DNA of 64,000 nucleotides from Phylloscopus collybita (Eukaryota > Chordata > Aves > Passeriformes > Phylloscopidae): assembly GCA_027886175.1 (NCBI GenBank), contig JAJNNQ010000006.1, positions 13,607,001-13,671,000 of the forward strand, read 5' to 3'. Within the stretch, counting starts at the first letter, position 1; each line of letters begins with the position of its first letter. Shown one piece after another: positions 37,625 to 51,100 of this stretch. The position numbers were made by a program, and so were the translations under genes. Below the pieces are notes generated by a model. It was not told the origin of the DNA and ran no database searches. It worked only from the letters and a program-made list of their open reading frames with translations.

Positions 37625-40600
37625 GAGTAGGTGCCCACGAAGTCCATGTTACTGTAGGACTAGAATACTTTTAGCTACAAGTCACCCATTTTCCCTCAAA
37701 GGAGGAAAGTGCGGGTAGCCTATACTCAAAGAGCTAGCAGAATGCATTTTCTCTAATTCCCTCCATTATTTCACTGTTAGCTGGGGGAAACTGTTTGGCA
37801 GGATATTAAGTGTCTGAAAGTAGGGTAGAAAAATTGTTTTACGGCTGAAATCTGGCCAAAGCGTCCTTTTTTCCTCACTGCTCTCACTTTTTGTTGACTG
37901 CCTCATGCATGCTATTTTATACCTGTATCTTCTCTGTATGATCACATTAATTACATTCCATCCATTCCACTTTGATATCTCATTAAAATCTTATAAATGA
38001 TCATGCAGTGACCTTGAAGGACATGCATAATACATGAAAGTAAACCTGCAGTAAAATGTATTCTTTCACTCCTGACTGGCTACATCCCACATTTCTTTTT
38101 CCTATCCCCAATGACCCCAATATGGGGAGTTATGCTAGCTGAGCCAAGGTATGCAGTAGTGTGCAAATCCACTAACTCCATTAGCTTTCCCTACTGATGA
38201 CAGCTGCAATATGTTAATGGCTTGTGTTTGGATGTGATGGCCCTGCTACTACTTAGGGCACTATGCTAATTACCATAAGATGGTGACAACAGGTGCAAGT
38301 GTCACTTCATATTATCATCATGTGTATGAGAAAAATAGCTAGCAGCACCAAAAGCAACTCAAGAAAATGTAAACTTTAGTCAGCAGCCTGTGATTCTCTG
38401 AAGAACTATTCTTTAATGCTTATGATTAAAGGATTTACAGACGGATATTGTTGCTTTTTCTGCAAGTACAGTAATTTTGAATTCATAGCGCTGTCTTCAC
38501 AAGCTATTTAAAGTTATGTCTCAACAACACACGCTTATGTGGTAGTTCAAGTAAAATGTAGAAGTCCTGCATTTATGAAGGTTTCCTTACAGAATAAAAG
38601 TTTTACTAAGCCACATTTTCTGCAGTGAATACATATTGGAACAGACATGATTTCCAGCTGAATGAAATCACTGTGTTTCGTTGGCCTTGTGCTCATAACA
38701 TAGCTCTGCTCTATTGTCAGATTTGCTTATGTATATGTATACTTTTCTTCCTCCCTCTTTGTCAGGGTTTAGTACATCCCTTTTTCTTGATAGACAGCAA
38801 TTTACTGAAGCCCAGTGGTGGCCCTCCAGAAGGCTGAGCCAGCAAGAGGGTTGCCATTTTACCCTTAACACAGTCTTACTGTCGGAAGAGAAATTTAATG
38901 GAATGCACATGGACACACCTTAATCCTTTGTTAGAAACAAAAATACCTTAGGAGACAGCTTTATATGAACTAGTGGATACTTATTCTGTTCGGCTAATTA
39001 TTACTGAGTAAAAAGGGTTTTCACAAAAATCTTTTCGTCAGTGTTACAAACATTTGTCACTATATTACCCCCTGAGAAGCTAGGATTAAACCAAAAAAGA
39101 GAGGTATTTTATCCACAGCTCTTACACCAAGATGGCTATGTTGAAGAGAATTTTTTTCCCAAAGGCTAAGCTGTGCAAATACAAAACTAAATTGTAAGTT
39201 GTCTTTTGAAATAAAATGCAAAACTTCATATTTGAAGAAAATTTCAACTTATACAGAAGGAAAAAAAAAGATAATGGTTAATGTCTCTAAATTGAAGAGC
39301 AGCACACTTTTTGCCCAACTTGAGAGATTCTATTTATATATGCTACTGCATAGAATCAATGCTCAAGGGTGTCATGGTCCCCATTCTTTTCATAGCTGAG
39401 GCTCAGTGTGTGGACTCATCTCACCATACCTTATCCTTTCACCCTTCCACAGATGAAAATGAACACACAAGGGGAATAGAAATTTGTCTGTGGATTCCAG
39501 TGGATGAATTAAATGGCAACAACTACAGACCTTGTGAGGTCTTGTTTTCAGTAGAAATAAGAAATTTGTCAGCCTAAATAATATTACTCTTTTCAACAGG
39601 ATAACATTCTCTACTGATACCTTGCCTTCCTACAAGGGTTTTTCTTTGTATGACTTGGGGTTTTTAAGTACCAGGGAAAGCAGCATCCTATCTGATCTGA
39701 GAAGTGTATTTTCTCAGCCCAAAATAAACTGATGCCATGTTGTGACTAGCTTGCTCCTAACAGATAAAAATAATGCTGGGTAAAACAGACAAAAGAAAAG
39801 GTCAATGATGATGAAACAAATATAGTGGTGTAAATGCTTGAAGATTTGTCCTTCATGATACTCCATGCTCCTTACTGATTTTAAGGCTGTGGCAGGGACA
39901 GTGATGATAATTGACTTTGATCTCTTGTATAACCACAGCCACAGAATATGTGAGTATTTTTAATAAACCCAGGTGATCAGTTTCCTGTATTTCAGTTGAA
40001 ATGCTTTTGCATCTTTTTTTTTTAATTTAGCAGCACCAATAAATAAGTAAAGATTAGAGAGAGATTAATAAAGAACAACTAATTACATGTGAATTTCTCA
40101 AACTAGTCCTTAAGAATGGAAAAGTAAATAAAAAAGCAATAGATTTGTCATTTTATGAATTTATTCATTCACACATGGCAGTATGTGACACTTATTTGTT
40201 GGGTGTGAAGAAGTTCTGCTAAATGCAAGTGCATCTTGATTTGTACTGTAAATCCTCAGAGCTCTGGAAACAGGAAGGAACAAAATTCAGTTCACCTGTC
40301 TGCATAAAGTCTTGCCAGTGTCACACAGAGTTGCTTTACGCAACCTGCTCTTGTTCCCTTTCCCTGTACGTGCCACTGTCCTTTACATGATAGCTTTAGT
40401 TGTTCCTCCTTGTGTCCTTGTCTCTCATTTGAGAATGCAGATATAAGATGGTTATCTTATATTAAAAAGCCTTATCTTCTTTCTGTATATACATTGCCGA
40501 AGAAGTGTATACATGGAGATGTAATGTTCCTACACAGACAAATGTGCTTTAGGCCAAACTCAACATATTCTGTGGGTAACCATATCCCACAGAAGATATG

Positions 40601-42079
40601 GTTAAAGAATTTATAAGGACTTTTCAGTGGAAAACAAAACAATTTCTATTTCCAGTGCACTTTTTAACCTCCCTAAATTGCCAGATTATGAAGGCGTTCA
40701 CATCCCTAACACATGCACTTGTAGCTAAAATAGAAACCAAAAACTTCAGAGTTGAAGAGTTGAGTACATAAAGGGAGGACTGCCTCCTGAAAAAGCAGCT
40801 TACTCCATGCCACCATGTGTGACCCAAAAGTCTGATTTCTACATACAGATGTATTTGAACATGTTAAGATAAATAATAAAAAGTCTTAATTTTTCCATGA
40901 CAGTGAAGGTGTCCAGAAAAATCCCGTGCTCTCCAAAAGCACATTATAGAACTATGAACTTATACCACAAAGTTACAGGAGCTTCAGACTCTCCTCAGCA
41001 GCATGACCTGCTCCCTTGACACATCAAGCTGCACGTATTACGCCGCTATGAAGTTACTTTCCCATATTCCTCCATGCAGGCAATTACAGGTACTGCAGCA
41101 AATCCTAAAGGCCAGCATTCACTTGGCTTAAACACACAAGCAGCCACACTGAAATCAATGAAAAATTTGCCTATATAAACCAAGGCCCAGAAATTCATCT
41201 CAAGTCAAGTCTTTCCTGTACTCCATCTATGAAGGAATGACCGTAGAAGGAATGTCCTTTTCCCTGATAAATCACTTAACTCCTTAAGCCAAATAATCTA
41301 AACTACCACTCTTTTAGTGACTATTTCCATATTATTTGCTGTCTACTGCAAATATACCATCTGTGAGAAAGCCCTTTGTTCATACTTGGAATATTCTCTG
41401 CAACCTTCTAGTCAATATCTCCTCTTAATCTTCTAATTAACTCTTAGAAATTTGCAATTAAAAAAAAAAAAAAAAGTGTAAATCCCCCCCTTCCCTAAGC
41501 AGACATGTAAAAAATGTTGTTATTGTCACTCTGTTGAAGCACATTGTCTGAATTACATTCCCCCTGTTGAGACTTAGCCTGAATGAATTGTAACTGCAGT
41601 ATGTCCAACTGTTTCTTAAATAATTCCCATTTTTTTTCTGCACCAGGTTTCTTACACAGTCATGAGATCTGGCATCACTGCCATCATGATCATTCAGTTG
41701 TTTATGTTACCACAAGCTATTCCTTCTACTTGAACTGAAGGTGTAAGCAATTTATATTGTCACATATAATGAAAACCTGTTTATCTTCCAGAAAAGCATC
41801 CCTAATTTATATAGTTGGCTGCATCAAAATGCCTTATAGTGTTCTAAGTTTTGTAAAACTTCTACTGAGCCAAAACTAATTTTGTTGCTTCATCTTCTTT
41901 TCTTTTCTGTATTGTGAATATGTGATCCCTAAATCAGCCCTTCTCTATTTATCAAGATGAGCTGATTTTCTAGCTCTGGGTGCCAAGAACGTCTGATCAT
42001 GAAGTTCAGTCAATAAACTGACTTCAGTAAGTAAGCAATTATGCATTGCCTCTGGAAACATGCTTCCCACCTTACAGGT

Positions 42080-42135
42080 TTTGCATACTTGTTATCCCAG
42101 TAAGTATCTGTGAAATTAAAATCCCCCATGATCAA
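42080..42135 (-). mobile_element. Possible ancient CR1/L3 fragment
   Basis: The phrase 'aagtatctgtgaaattaaaatcccccatgatca' resembles a recurrent segment of old L3/CR1 elements in reverse orientation ('...ctggataattaaaatcccccattac...'). Only this segment is recognisable and flanking similarity has decayed, so this is tentative. Confidence 0.35.
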
Positions 42136-42571
42136 AGTTTCAGGTTTTTTTATAAGTATCTCTTAGCTGTAAACATGTTGTTTGTTTCAGTTATTCTAAA
42201 ACACAATTTACAAGGTAAAGTGTCTACAGTCACCACTGTAAGTTGTTTCTTTTAATCAAGCAGCTATGTACCAGAAAAGTGAAACACTATTTTGCATATA
42301 CACAGTTAAAATATACAAGCCACAAACAATAACGCTTCCTCTGAGCTCATGGTTTATTAAATGCAACAAAATTAAAATGACACAAATTTTGCTCTAACCT
42401 ATGAACAGCCAAGAAAGACCAAGCATGCAACCCTCATGTCATTTACTTAAACACCAAAAAAATTACCATCTCCAAAGTCTTTTTATTAGGGGTAGGATAA
42501 GTACTGTGCAGGGGTTTTACAGTAACAAACCTGATTTGGAACAATTCAATTGAATATACAATTCTAATATT

Positions 42572-42600
42572 AAAAAAAAAAACAAAACAACAAAAACAAC
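42572..42600 (+). repeat. Short A/C-only low-complexity tract
   Basis: Twenty-nine bases of A and C only (A11 then CAAAACAACAAAAACAAC). It is similar in composition to the long tract at 17652-17849, and on the same strand. Confidence 0.85.
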
Positions 42601-43009
42601 CTTGAGCAAGAATTAACTCAATACATATATATTTGAAGATTGAAAAGAGAGATTTAAAAAAAAAGAGGCTGTAGTTTTGAATTTCTGCCTATGCTTCAAT
42701 ACAGTACTTTAATCTCCCAAATACCAACACGTTAAACCAAAAAGTATAACTTGGGGTTGAAGTATTTCTTCTTTTTTCCCTTTCTTTACCTTGAACACAA
42801 AATTAGGACACTGAATTTGCAGAAAGTTATTTATAGTGGAGAAATACATACCAGAATATTTGAAATTTCTACCTGAATAAATGTTGGCGGGTCGCTTATT
42901 TTGACTGTTTGTCACCTACCAAGTGCCTCACTGAGGCTTCAGGAAGCTACAAAGTAGGCCTAGATGTTAATTGAATAGACAGGCAAAATGATTATTTGCA
43001 TTTTTCTCT

Positions 43010-43745
43010 AATCTTTCTTCTCCCACACCTTCCCTGCTACTTTCTTACTTGATTGCTGTGGAAAACACCATCATCCTACTTACTGTTCAAGCCCATAAAC
43101 AAGTCTTCAGCTTGGATCTCTGCCTAGGTACTGTCATCTAAACTAATGTATTTGAGATTCTATTTTTAAACAGCATAAGTCCTTTCCTGCCCACTTACAC
43201 AGAGAAGCCTTTTATCACTCCATTTCTATATTGTTCCTACTTTTTAATCTCTATCTTTGACAGATATAATGTTTCTCCACTTATATATTTGCTGCAGACA
43301 ACATACCTATCTGGCATTTTGATCACATTTGGCTTGTTGCATGGGAAAGTTCTGCCAGTCTCATCAATTTTAAAGCTTCCTCTTTTTACCAAGAAGATCC
43401 CTCACATGAAGTGCCAGAGGCTGCGGTAAATTCTCAGGTTAACAGTCTCACAAGTTTTCCATGCTACTGCTTAGAAGATCCCCCACTCTTGAAAAAAAAA
43501 AAATGTCCAACCTCCTTTAAATTCCTTGCTAAAGTTCTCTCTGACTGCAAATATTTCTGGAAACGATGCGATTATTAGATCAAGGCTTCACTTGCCTTCT
43601 CTTTTTTCTTAACATACCCTCTGTATACCCTGTGTATCTCTCACTCTTTGCCTTGCTTGAGCTCTGTCTGCTCTTTGGAGCAAGGATCATGCTTTTGTTT
43701 ATGCTCACCCAACCACAAAGTTCTGGTCACTTTGTGTCCCTAGCA
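43010..43745 (+). mobile_element. Possible ancient L2-type LINE 3' end, plus strand
   Basis: The right part, 'gagctctgtctgctctttgg' followed by 'agcaaggatcatgcttttgtttatgct', then a stretch like 'cacaaagttctggtcactttg', parallels the L2-family 3' tail ('gattgtaagctctttggggcagggac...gtttgtac...gcacaatggggtcctggtc'). Upstream, 'aacaccatcatcctacttactgttcaagcccataaacaagtcttcagcttggatctc' and the pyrimidine-rich run around it resemble the L2 ORF2 C-terminal coding region. The terminal AATA repeats are not seen. Heavy decay leaves no open frame. Boundaries are approximate. Confidence 0.45.
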
Positions 43746-45128
43746 GGGAACAGCCCAGACAGTGAGCATCAGGGGAAAACCCATGTCCCCTGCACACAAC
43801 AGTTGTGACTCTAGGATGTCTCAGGTGGAAGAATATTTTTAGGCAGCTCTACTCAACCCACAGTGAATGTAATTGTAGTTGAAAAACCTAGCTGACATAC
43901 ACGTGACTACATCTAAGTCTTTCCTGGTTTAAGAGAACCTGGAACTGAATGTCACCTCTGCTGACTACGCTATTAACGCAGTATTTTGGTCGATCCTCTT
44001 CCCATGACATTTTGTTGAAAAAAAGGGAGCTGAAGATATTAGTTCCTCTTTTCTGCTAATCAAAACCCAACAGCCTTTCCTCAAGCTCAGTTTTGCTCTG
44101 AACTTAAGCATTAGGTTTACTCTAAGCACCTTTACTGCCTATGCAACAGCCACTCTTTCCATGGTGGGAACCCCCAGAGGTAGCAGATTTTCAACCCTGT
44201 AGTTTCCTGCTGGACAAGGATCTGTGACAGGTGACTGACATGAGGGAAATACTGCCAGTTTCCCTACCCAATTTCCTCTGCTGCTTCTGGTAGAAGATAG
44301 CTTTTTCAGACAACTTGCCTTGCTGTTCACAAAGCTAACACTGAAATGATCAAAAAGACTGCTCTTGTGTCACTGCAGTTATTTTCGGGAAAATTAGAAA
44401 CAAAGACAAAAGGAGATGAAGGCTCCTGTGAAAATATCTTTGAAAAGCATTTAACTTAGATAAACCTGTCCATTTTTTCTTGTCAATAGGAAAAAAGAGT
44501 AATCCCTTTAAAGCCAGAACCTTTGAACCACAGTCTCTGAAGAGCATTCAGGTAAAGCTGTTGAAGTTTTGATGCAGTAGGAGAAGAAACTCAAAAGAGG
44601 GTTGATTTTGCCATCCTAGAAAGGATGTCTCCAGCCAAATAGTTTTCCTGTTACCAATGTCCCTGTTACCTTACACAAGATTTCCTTTGTTAAGACTTTG
44701 TCAGACTTTTCTTCATTGTAAATTGAACAACTAGAGATGATGATGATGATGACAAAATTGATAGATCTGCAAATGGAGGAGATGAGGGAAGGGAAAATAG
44801 TATAAAGCATTTTGGCCATAAGGACTGAAAGGAACTAGAGATGTTTTGGTGCTAGCAAGAAGGAGAGCTAAGCAGAACTGATAAAGAATGGGATGTAATC
44901 AACTGTCAACAATTACTGCATTAAAAAAAATCCATTCTGCTTCTAGGGGAAGCAAGTGCTACAAATGGAAGGGATAAAAAAGAGTGAGGATTGAGAAAAT
45001 AAGTCAAAGTCCCTAATCAAGTTACAGTCTAAGGAGTAGCTTAAGAAATGGAAAATCTTAGATACCTTGCTCTGGAAGTAGCTTGATAGCTAGCTCAACT
45101 TGCAGGAGACCATTCCTTTGCTTTTTGC

Positions 45129-45171
<43 letters not shown>

Positions 45172-48100
45172 AAAAAAAAGAGAGAGAGAGGCAGGATAAA
45201 AGATATAATTTCATCTTCTTCCAGAATCTGTGCTCTCTGGAGAGCCAGGTAACATGCTTCCAATATCTGCTGATCAGTTTTGCATCATGATAAATTTGGA
45301 AATCCTTTGGCAAATTCACAGTCCTATAGGTGCTACACTAAAAGAAGGAAGCATCTGCTGCATTATGTAGCCACTTGCTATCCTGGTGGAACCAGCAGAG
45401 ATACTATTAAGCAGCAGTGATTAATCTTTTCACAGCAAGATTCCCCACAGTGAGAGGTAAGCTAGAGGCTGAAGAATATGGAGATTTTTTTCCCCATTAC
45501 TTTGCTGTTCACCGTAATAAGGTTTCTTTTCAAGTCTTTCAGCTCCCATTAAACATGTTTTTTGGGACTATGAAAAGCTTGAATAAATCAAGTTTATTTT
45601 GTGAATATTTTAACCTTCCATCAACCTTCCGGTATTTCTTTATTTCACTTCACCTCAGAAAACTTTTGAGAGAGAAAATATGAAAATTGCACCTTCTTTT
45701 TCAAATCCACCCTCTTCTCTGATTTAACATAAAGAGATCTTATTAAAATTAGTTTAATGTCTTGGTCCTTGTATACAACATTTGTCTTGTATGTTCCATC
45801 TTATGTGGAATAGCAGTGGAATACGAGCCTTTATGTACTGTATAATACTGTCTCTTTCAAGGAGATGTCCTCATTCAAAGAGCTGTGCATTTCTTTTCTG
45901 TATTAGTTTCAGTGAAGAGGTTTATCCTGACTGGCTTTATTTTTTGTCTCTAATACTGAAAATAGAAATTTTCCTTTATGTACCAAGGGAGATCACTGGC
46001 TGTTCTGAACAGACACACTAAGACTACTCCATATTCTGTTACCATTGAGTTATTGAAAATATGAATTAATGCCACTGAAATCAAAAGATGTTTACGAGTA
46101 TAAAACTGACATGAATCAGCTCAGGAACAAACTCGTGTCTGTAAGCTCAAATCATGTGTTTGGTTCAGATGTAATACTTAGCCAGAAGTAATATTTAAAC
46201 TGCATCAAGATTAAGGAACTGATTTTGACATTTTTATACTCATGTTGAGAGCTTCTGTGTTGATCACTGATTCCAGGGTGAATATATAACTGTAGAGAAT
46301 CACTGCATTGAACACATTATCTTTTAAATTCTGTTTTCTTGTAACTCCTGCTTTGCCCTGGTGTCAGAGCCCAAAGGCATTACTGTAGAGCCCAGGTCAG
46401 AATTACATGGACTGCCTCCAATAGCAAAATGGAGCAAAATCAATAACAGCCCCCAGGAAGTTCAATAGCTAAAGGATCCATCCTAGACTGCGTGTACACA
46501 CTGTAGTCAACTAGAGACTCGTTGGAGTATCTGAGATAAAAGTTTGGTCTGTAAGGCCATTAGTGGCGTAACACAGAAATGAAATTATTTTCTCTTTGAG
46601 CTTTTCATCACATACGTTTGTCAGTTGTAAACTTCATTATGTCAATCGCCTCCCTGGTTATAGAACATCTTCTGAAATCTAGTTTCTCAGGGGTTTTTGA
46701 AATGTAGCACCTGTGTTTGCAGTCATGCAGTAAACATGTAAATGTACCATGAATTAGTGTGAATTGGTTGATTTCCTGGTGGAACCACAGATGAAGCTAT
46801 TCATGGGGGAATATGCACTCTCTTTGTACTGTGGGCTTAAAGTCCTACAACAGTTAACTCTATGTTTGCATGATGTTTGCCTGCTCTTGCAGGGAGTGTG
46901 AGCCTCAACACCAGGAGAGACACAATATAGCTCTGTAATCCAAGAACTATGGCACACTACAAATTGAGTCCCAGGCCTTCTGTCTGTGCATGGCACCTAT
47001 CAGTAAGGTAGACACATACTTTCTGTTCTCTTTCATATGGTGATGAAGGGCAGCTGAGGGGCTCCTCTGTGCTGCTGCTGAGCCTGGAAATGACAAAGAA
47101 AAAGGCTGAACACCACCTTTGGAAGGAATGAGACAAGTTTGAAGTAAAAGGGTTGATTTGACAAGTACAAATCTGATAGCTGAAACTATCACAATGCTTT
47201 GGTACTAAAAAAGCAGGGGAGGAATAGGAAAAGAAAGATCAACTACTGCACTGCAGCAGTTTACCTGGGGCTGAGGAGATCTCTCTTCTAATATGACCTA
47301 GTTTGTTCAGCCAGCAGGAAGATAACAACAGATCTCAAATTACATAGCATTTACAGGTATTTTAAAAAGCGTTGAATGAATAGAGTACCCCTTCCTCACC
47401 CATAGACTGCAAGTGAACAATTTCTGTTCCTTAACTCAGCAGCTCTTTAACTAGTTGTTCGAACTATCTGCACATGTCTTCTGCTCAAGAGTCTGTTAAG
47501 GACCAAATATCCCCTTTCTTATTGTTGGGTTTCACTTGGGATAGTTCATCAAGTCTAGAATGAATCTTTAAAATTACTTCATTGAAACAGATGACAGAAG
47601 TAAGCCTGCATACCACAATTGAGCACATGACTGACATTCAGTGATGACATTTGGTTCAGCAAATCTGGGACTGGGACATAGTTCCTAATACAAAGATAGT
47701 TTAAAAATATATATCAAAGCTATATCTTTAAATACCATCAGCTCTTAAACTTTTTTCCAAAGCACATTACAGACTTAATAAATGCTGAGAGATTCTACTG
47801 TTTGACTGAGGGAGATAAGTACAGCTTGAAAAATACTGGAGTATCATCATTTCTCCCAGAGTTGGAAATACTGAATTTGCATCTCATTGTAATCCATTCA
47901 TTGGTTTATAGACCTCCAGTTCTCTAGGGAGCATCACAAATTCTGATGATCTCCCTGAGTGCTGGATTTTGCATTTGAATCTCTGATTTAGCTGAAAGAT
48001 GTATTAAGAAACCTCATGTAGCCAGAGAGTTCCCTATTGACTACACATCTGAGGAGGCTCAGGAGCACAAGTTATTCCAGCAAGGATATGGAATAAATTA

Positions 48101-51100
48101 CACTCAGTAATTTGCCTCTAGATCAGCCTTTCTCCACACAGTGGAATAATGTATTCATCTGGACAAGCAGGCCCCATTTCAGTGAGTGTTTTATGCAGGG
48201 TATATATTTTACAAAAGAGCAGAATAGATCAAATATTTGGCATAGAGACTTACTTTTACAATCCCTCAAGAAAATAGCACTTATTTCAATTTGTGGAGGT
48301 TTGCACTGTCAACTGAAAAATTCATTTCTTAACTAGCTCTGTGACACCAGTACTTGGATTAATCACCTCTTCGAATAACTTTTCAGAGAACTTTGACTTT
48401 AAAGATAAACCTAGATTATTGCAGATGGAAAAGGTATTTAGATCTCAGATTTAATCTGTTATGGGTAAGACACAAAGACTTTGATAGTTTGGTTTAGGTA
48501 GACATGACTACCCTCTACAGTTATGGATAAATGTTTGAATTTTAAAATATTTTCTTCACTTATCACTTACACTCCTTCATGATAAGATTGTTTTTTCTTT
48601 TTATCTCAGTGTTTTTTTACCTGAATGATAGGTCTGGGTTTCCTCAGTTCAGTAATGAGCCCACTGTAGGAGCAGCAAGCATCCCAGCTATCCCTTGCTG
48701 GTTATTCAGTGTTCCTGAAATCTTCTTATGTTTAAAAACTTAAGGGCTCCAGTACTACAGAGCATATACTGAATCCTGCAAATTTAAATATCCTGGATAA
48801 CATTCAGTCAGTCTGATGAAAACCTCAGGTACTTGATGGTGCAACAGATTAAAGAGTTATAACAACCAACTTCTGATTTCAAAGGATTCTGGCTATTTTA
48901 AGGGCAACATACTGCTGTAGAAGACAAATTCTTTCACGAATAGAAGGCAGTGAAATAAGAAGTCCTCCAATACCTTTCACAAACTGCAACCTTCAGTCAG
49001 GAAATTCACAGTTCTTATTTTGACAAAAGTCACTCTTTTTGTACTAGTATCAGTAGACCTTCACAGGGGAAGGGAGAGACATTCTGACTTCTGTGCACAA
49101 ATGAAGTTGTCATGTCCAAGCATCCTGTCAGATGATGAGAAAATTAGTTCAGCTAAACATCATCCTTCTGGTGAAAACTTGCTCAGTCTCCAAGGTTTCA
49201 CCCTTCATCAATGCTGAATTGCTTGCCTGTGTTTCCAGGTTATGTCCATGCAATGTCAAAATACTGCAAACAGTGCTGTTCATACAGCATCTCTGCAGCA
49301 CCCAACCCACAAAACACTTGAAATGTGGTGCAAAATTTTGTTCACTTGGCATGAGAATTCCTGCCCTCTCTCAGGCCTTCTCTAACCATATGTTCACATC
49401 ATTCCTACTGACATTGGTGGGAATTGCAACGAACCCAGAGGAAAAGCCTATTAAAAACAAGTGGTGTTGTGCAGGTTATAATATATGCTTCAGTCAGAAA
49501 AGGAGGAACTTAACTTGTTACTTCACATAAGTCACAGGAAACTGGATAAAAGGGGGCTAAGAGAAATCTCTTACCTGGCTGAAATCTTGGAGCGAAGGAA
49601 CTTGTAGCATGGATGATCCAGAAGAGTTTCTGCAAAGTTTTGGATTCTTCAAGCATTAGAAATGTTGTGAAACACTTAAATTAGGTAAAAGATATCTTCC
49701 TTTCCCCCTGAAGTCCCTGTGGAGAGGTGTAACTCCATCAAGTGAGCTCAGACTATTTAGATTCTAAAAGAAATGTAGAAGTCTTTCCTATTACAATAAT
49801 TGGAACAGGGATGTTCACAACATCCATGCTTCATACTATCTGGAGATGATATTTCATTCTTATATTCTCTGTGTACTTCAGAACATTACCTCAGCAAGTG
49901 TATATATACATATATAGTAAGAGAAAGATTTATTCTGCAAATAGAAATTGCTCTGATAAATTTAAATCAATGTATTTCAGTGGTCTCTATATATGGATGT
50001 TATCTTAACAAAATACCCGTTAGTGGATTTAATCAGTTTTGTTAGAGACCTTTAGAATATTATATGAATTAATAAAAGTGTATAGAATTCCTCTGATTTA
50101 TCAGAATCTTCAAGCACTATTTTTACCTATTCATATATGTGAATGAATTTCAACCCTTAAAAATTACCTTATACTTTATACATACATCAGCTGGGTTAAA
50201 TAAAATACTTTCTCTCTAATATTCAGAGCTGAAGATAATAGGTAAAATATTAATTTTCTTTTTTAGTTCTATCATTGTAAACAATTGGTTTATTTATTCT
50301 ACAGGTTTTTTCTTCCATTAGTAAAAAAAGCATCCTAGAGCAATATAAAGTACAACACAGGAAAACACCAAACAGCATGGAAAATAGAAAAAGTACAAAT
50401 TTTTTTATCAAACTAGGTGATAACTACTCAGCCTGAGCAATTTCTTTTTCTGTATTTTGTGGAAAATAAATGTGTATCTATATTGCTAACAAAAGAAATC
50501 AATTATTTTGAGTCACTAATAAGAAAATTTGATTGGACTGTTAATAAAATGAATTTTTGACTAATGACTGAGAAGCCATGATTCAACTCCCTATGTGGAT
50601 GTGATATTATTAAATTGCTGTATACTTTTTTCTGAAAATTCTTCCTTATAAACAGCCCAAGAATCAATCAGGATCCATTGAAAACTTTAAGTTACCAAGT
50701 AATAACGGCAGAAATTTGTTTCTGTTCTATGTGGACTAGAATGAGGATCTGGAGAGAGCATTTACAGATTAAAAAAGAATACCTGCTTCATAAGATAACA
50801 TTTTCCATGGGAATTTCTCCAACCATTTCTTTTTGAAAAGTATTGATCTTTTTATTTGAAAATTCTTCCCTGACAGAAAATTTGCCATATCTCTAGAAAA
50901 ATTATAATGGATATTAAATTTCAGTATTAAAAATGTATATTGGATGTTGCATCTGAATTTGTCTGTCTTCAGGCTCTTTTAACCTTCTCTTTGATCAGCT
51001 GGAAAGACACGTCTCCCTGGGTTGTACACCACCTTTAAAGTGAATTTCTGCTCTGTGAGTGTACCCAGACCTTTTTTCTGCAGTTGGTTTTCTGGTAGAG

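Larger units (their letters stand above)
37625..43009. other. Unannotated sequence with a candidate regulatory patch
   Basis: No gene seen. The interval 38090-38310 contains E-boxes (CAGCTG at 38201-38206, CAGGTG at 38290-38295) and a TAATTA core (38267-38272) and looks like a conserved-element candidate. Other items are a 15-nt A run at 41461-41475, the possible CR1/L3 fragment near 42080, and an A/C-only run at 42572-42600. Open frames are short and featureless. Confidence 0.5.

Noticed and set aside
45000..45190. Processed pseudogene ending in poly-A
   Set aside because: The sequence left of the 38-A run matches no recognisable transcript and shows no polyadenylation signal at the expected distance or target duplication.
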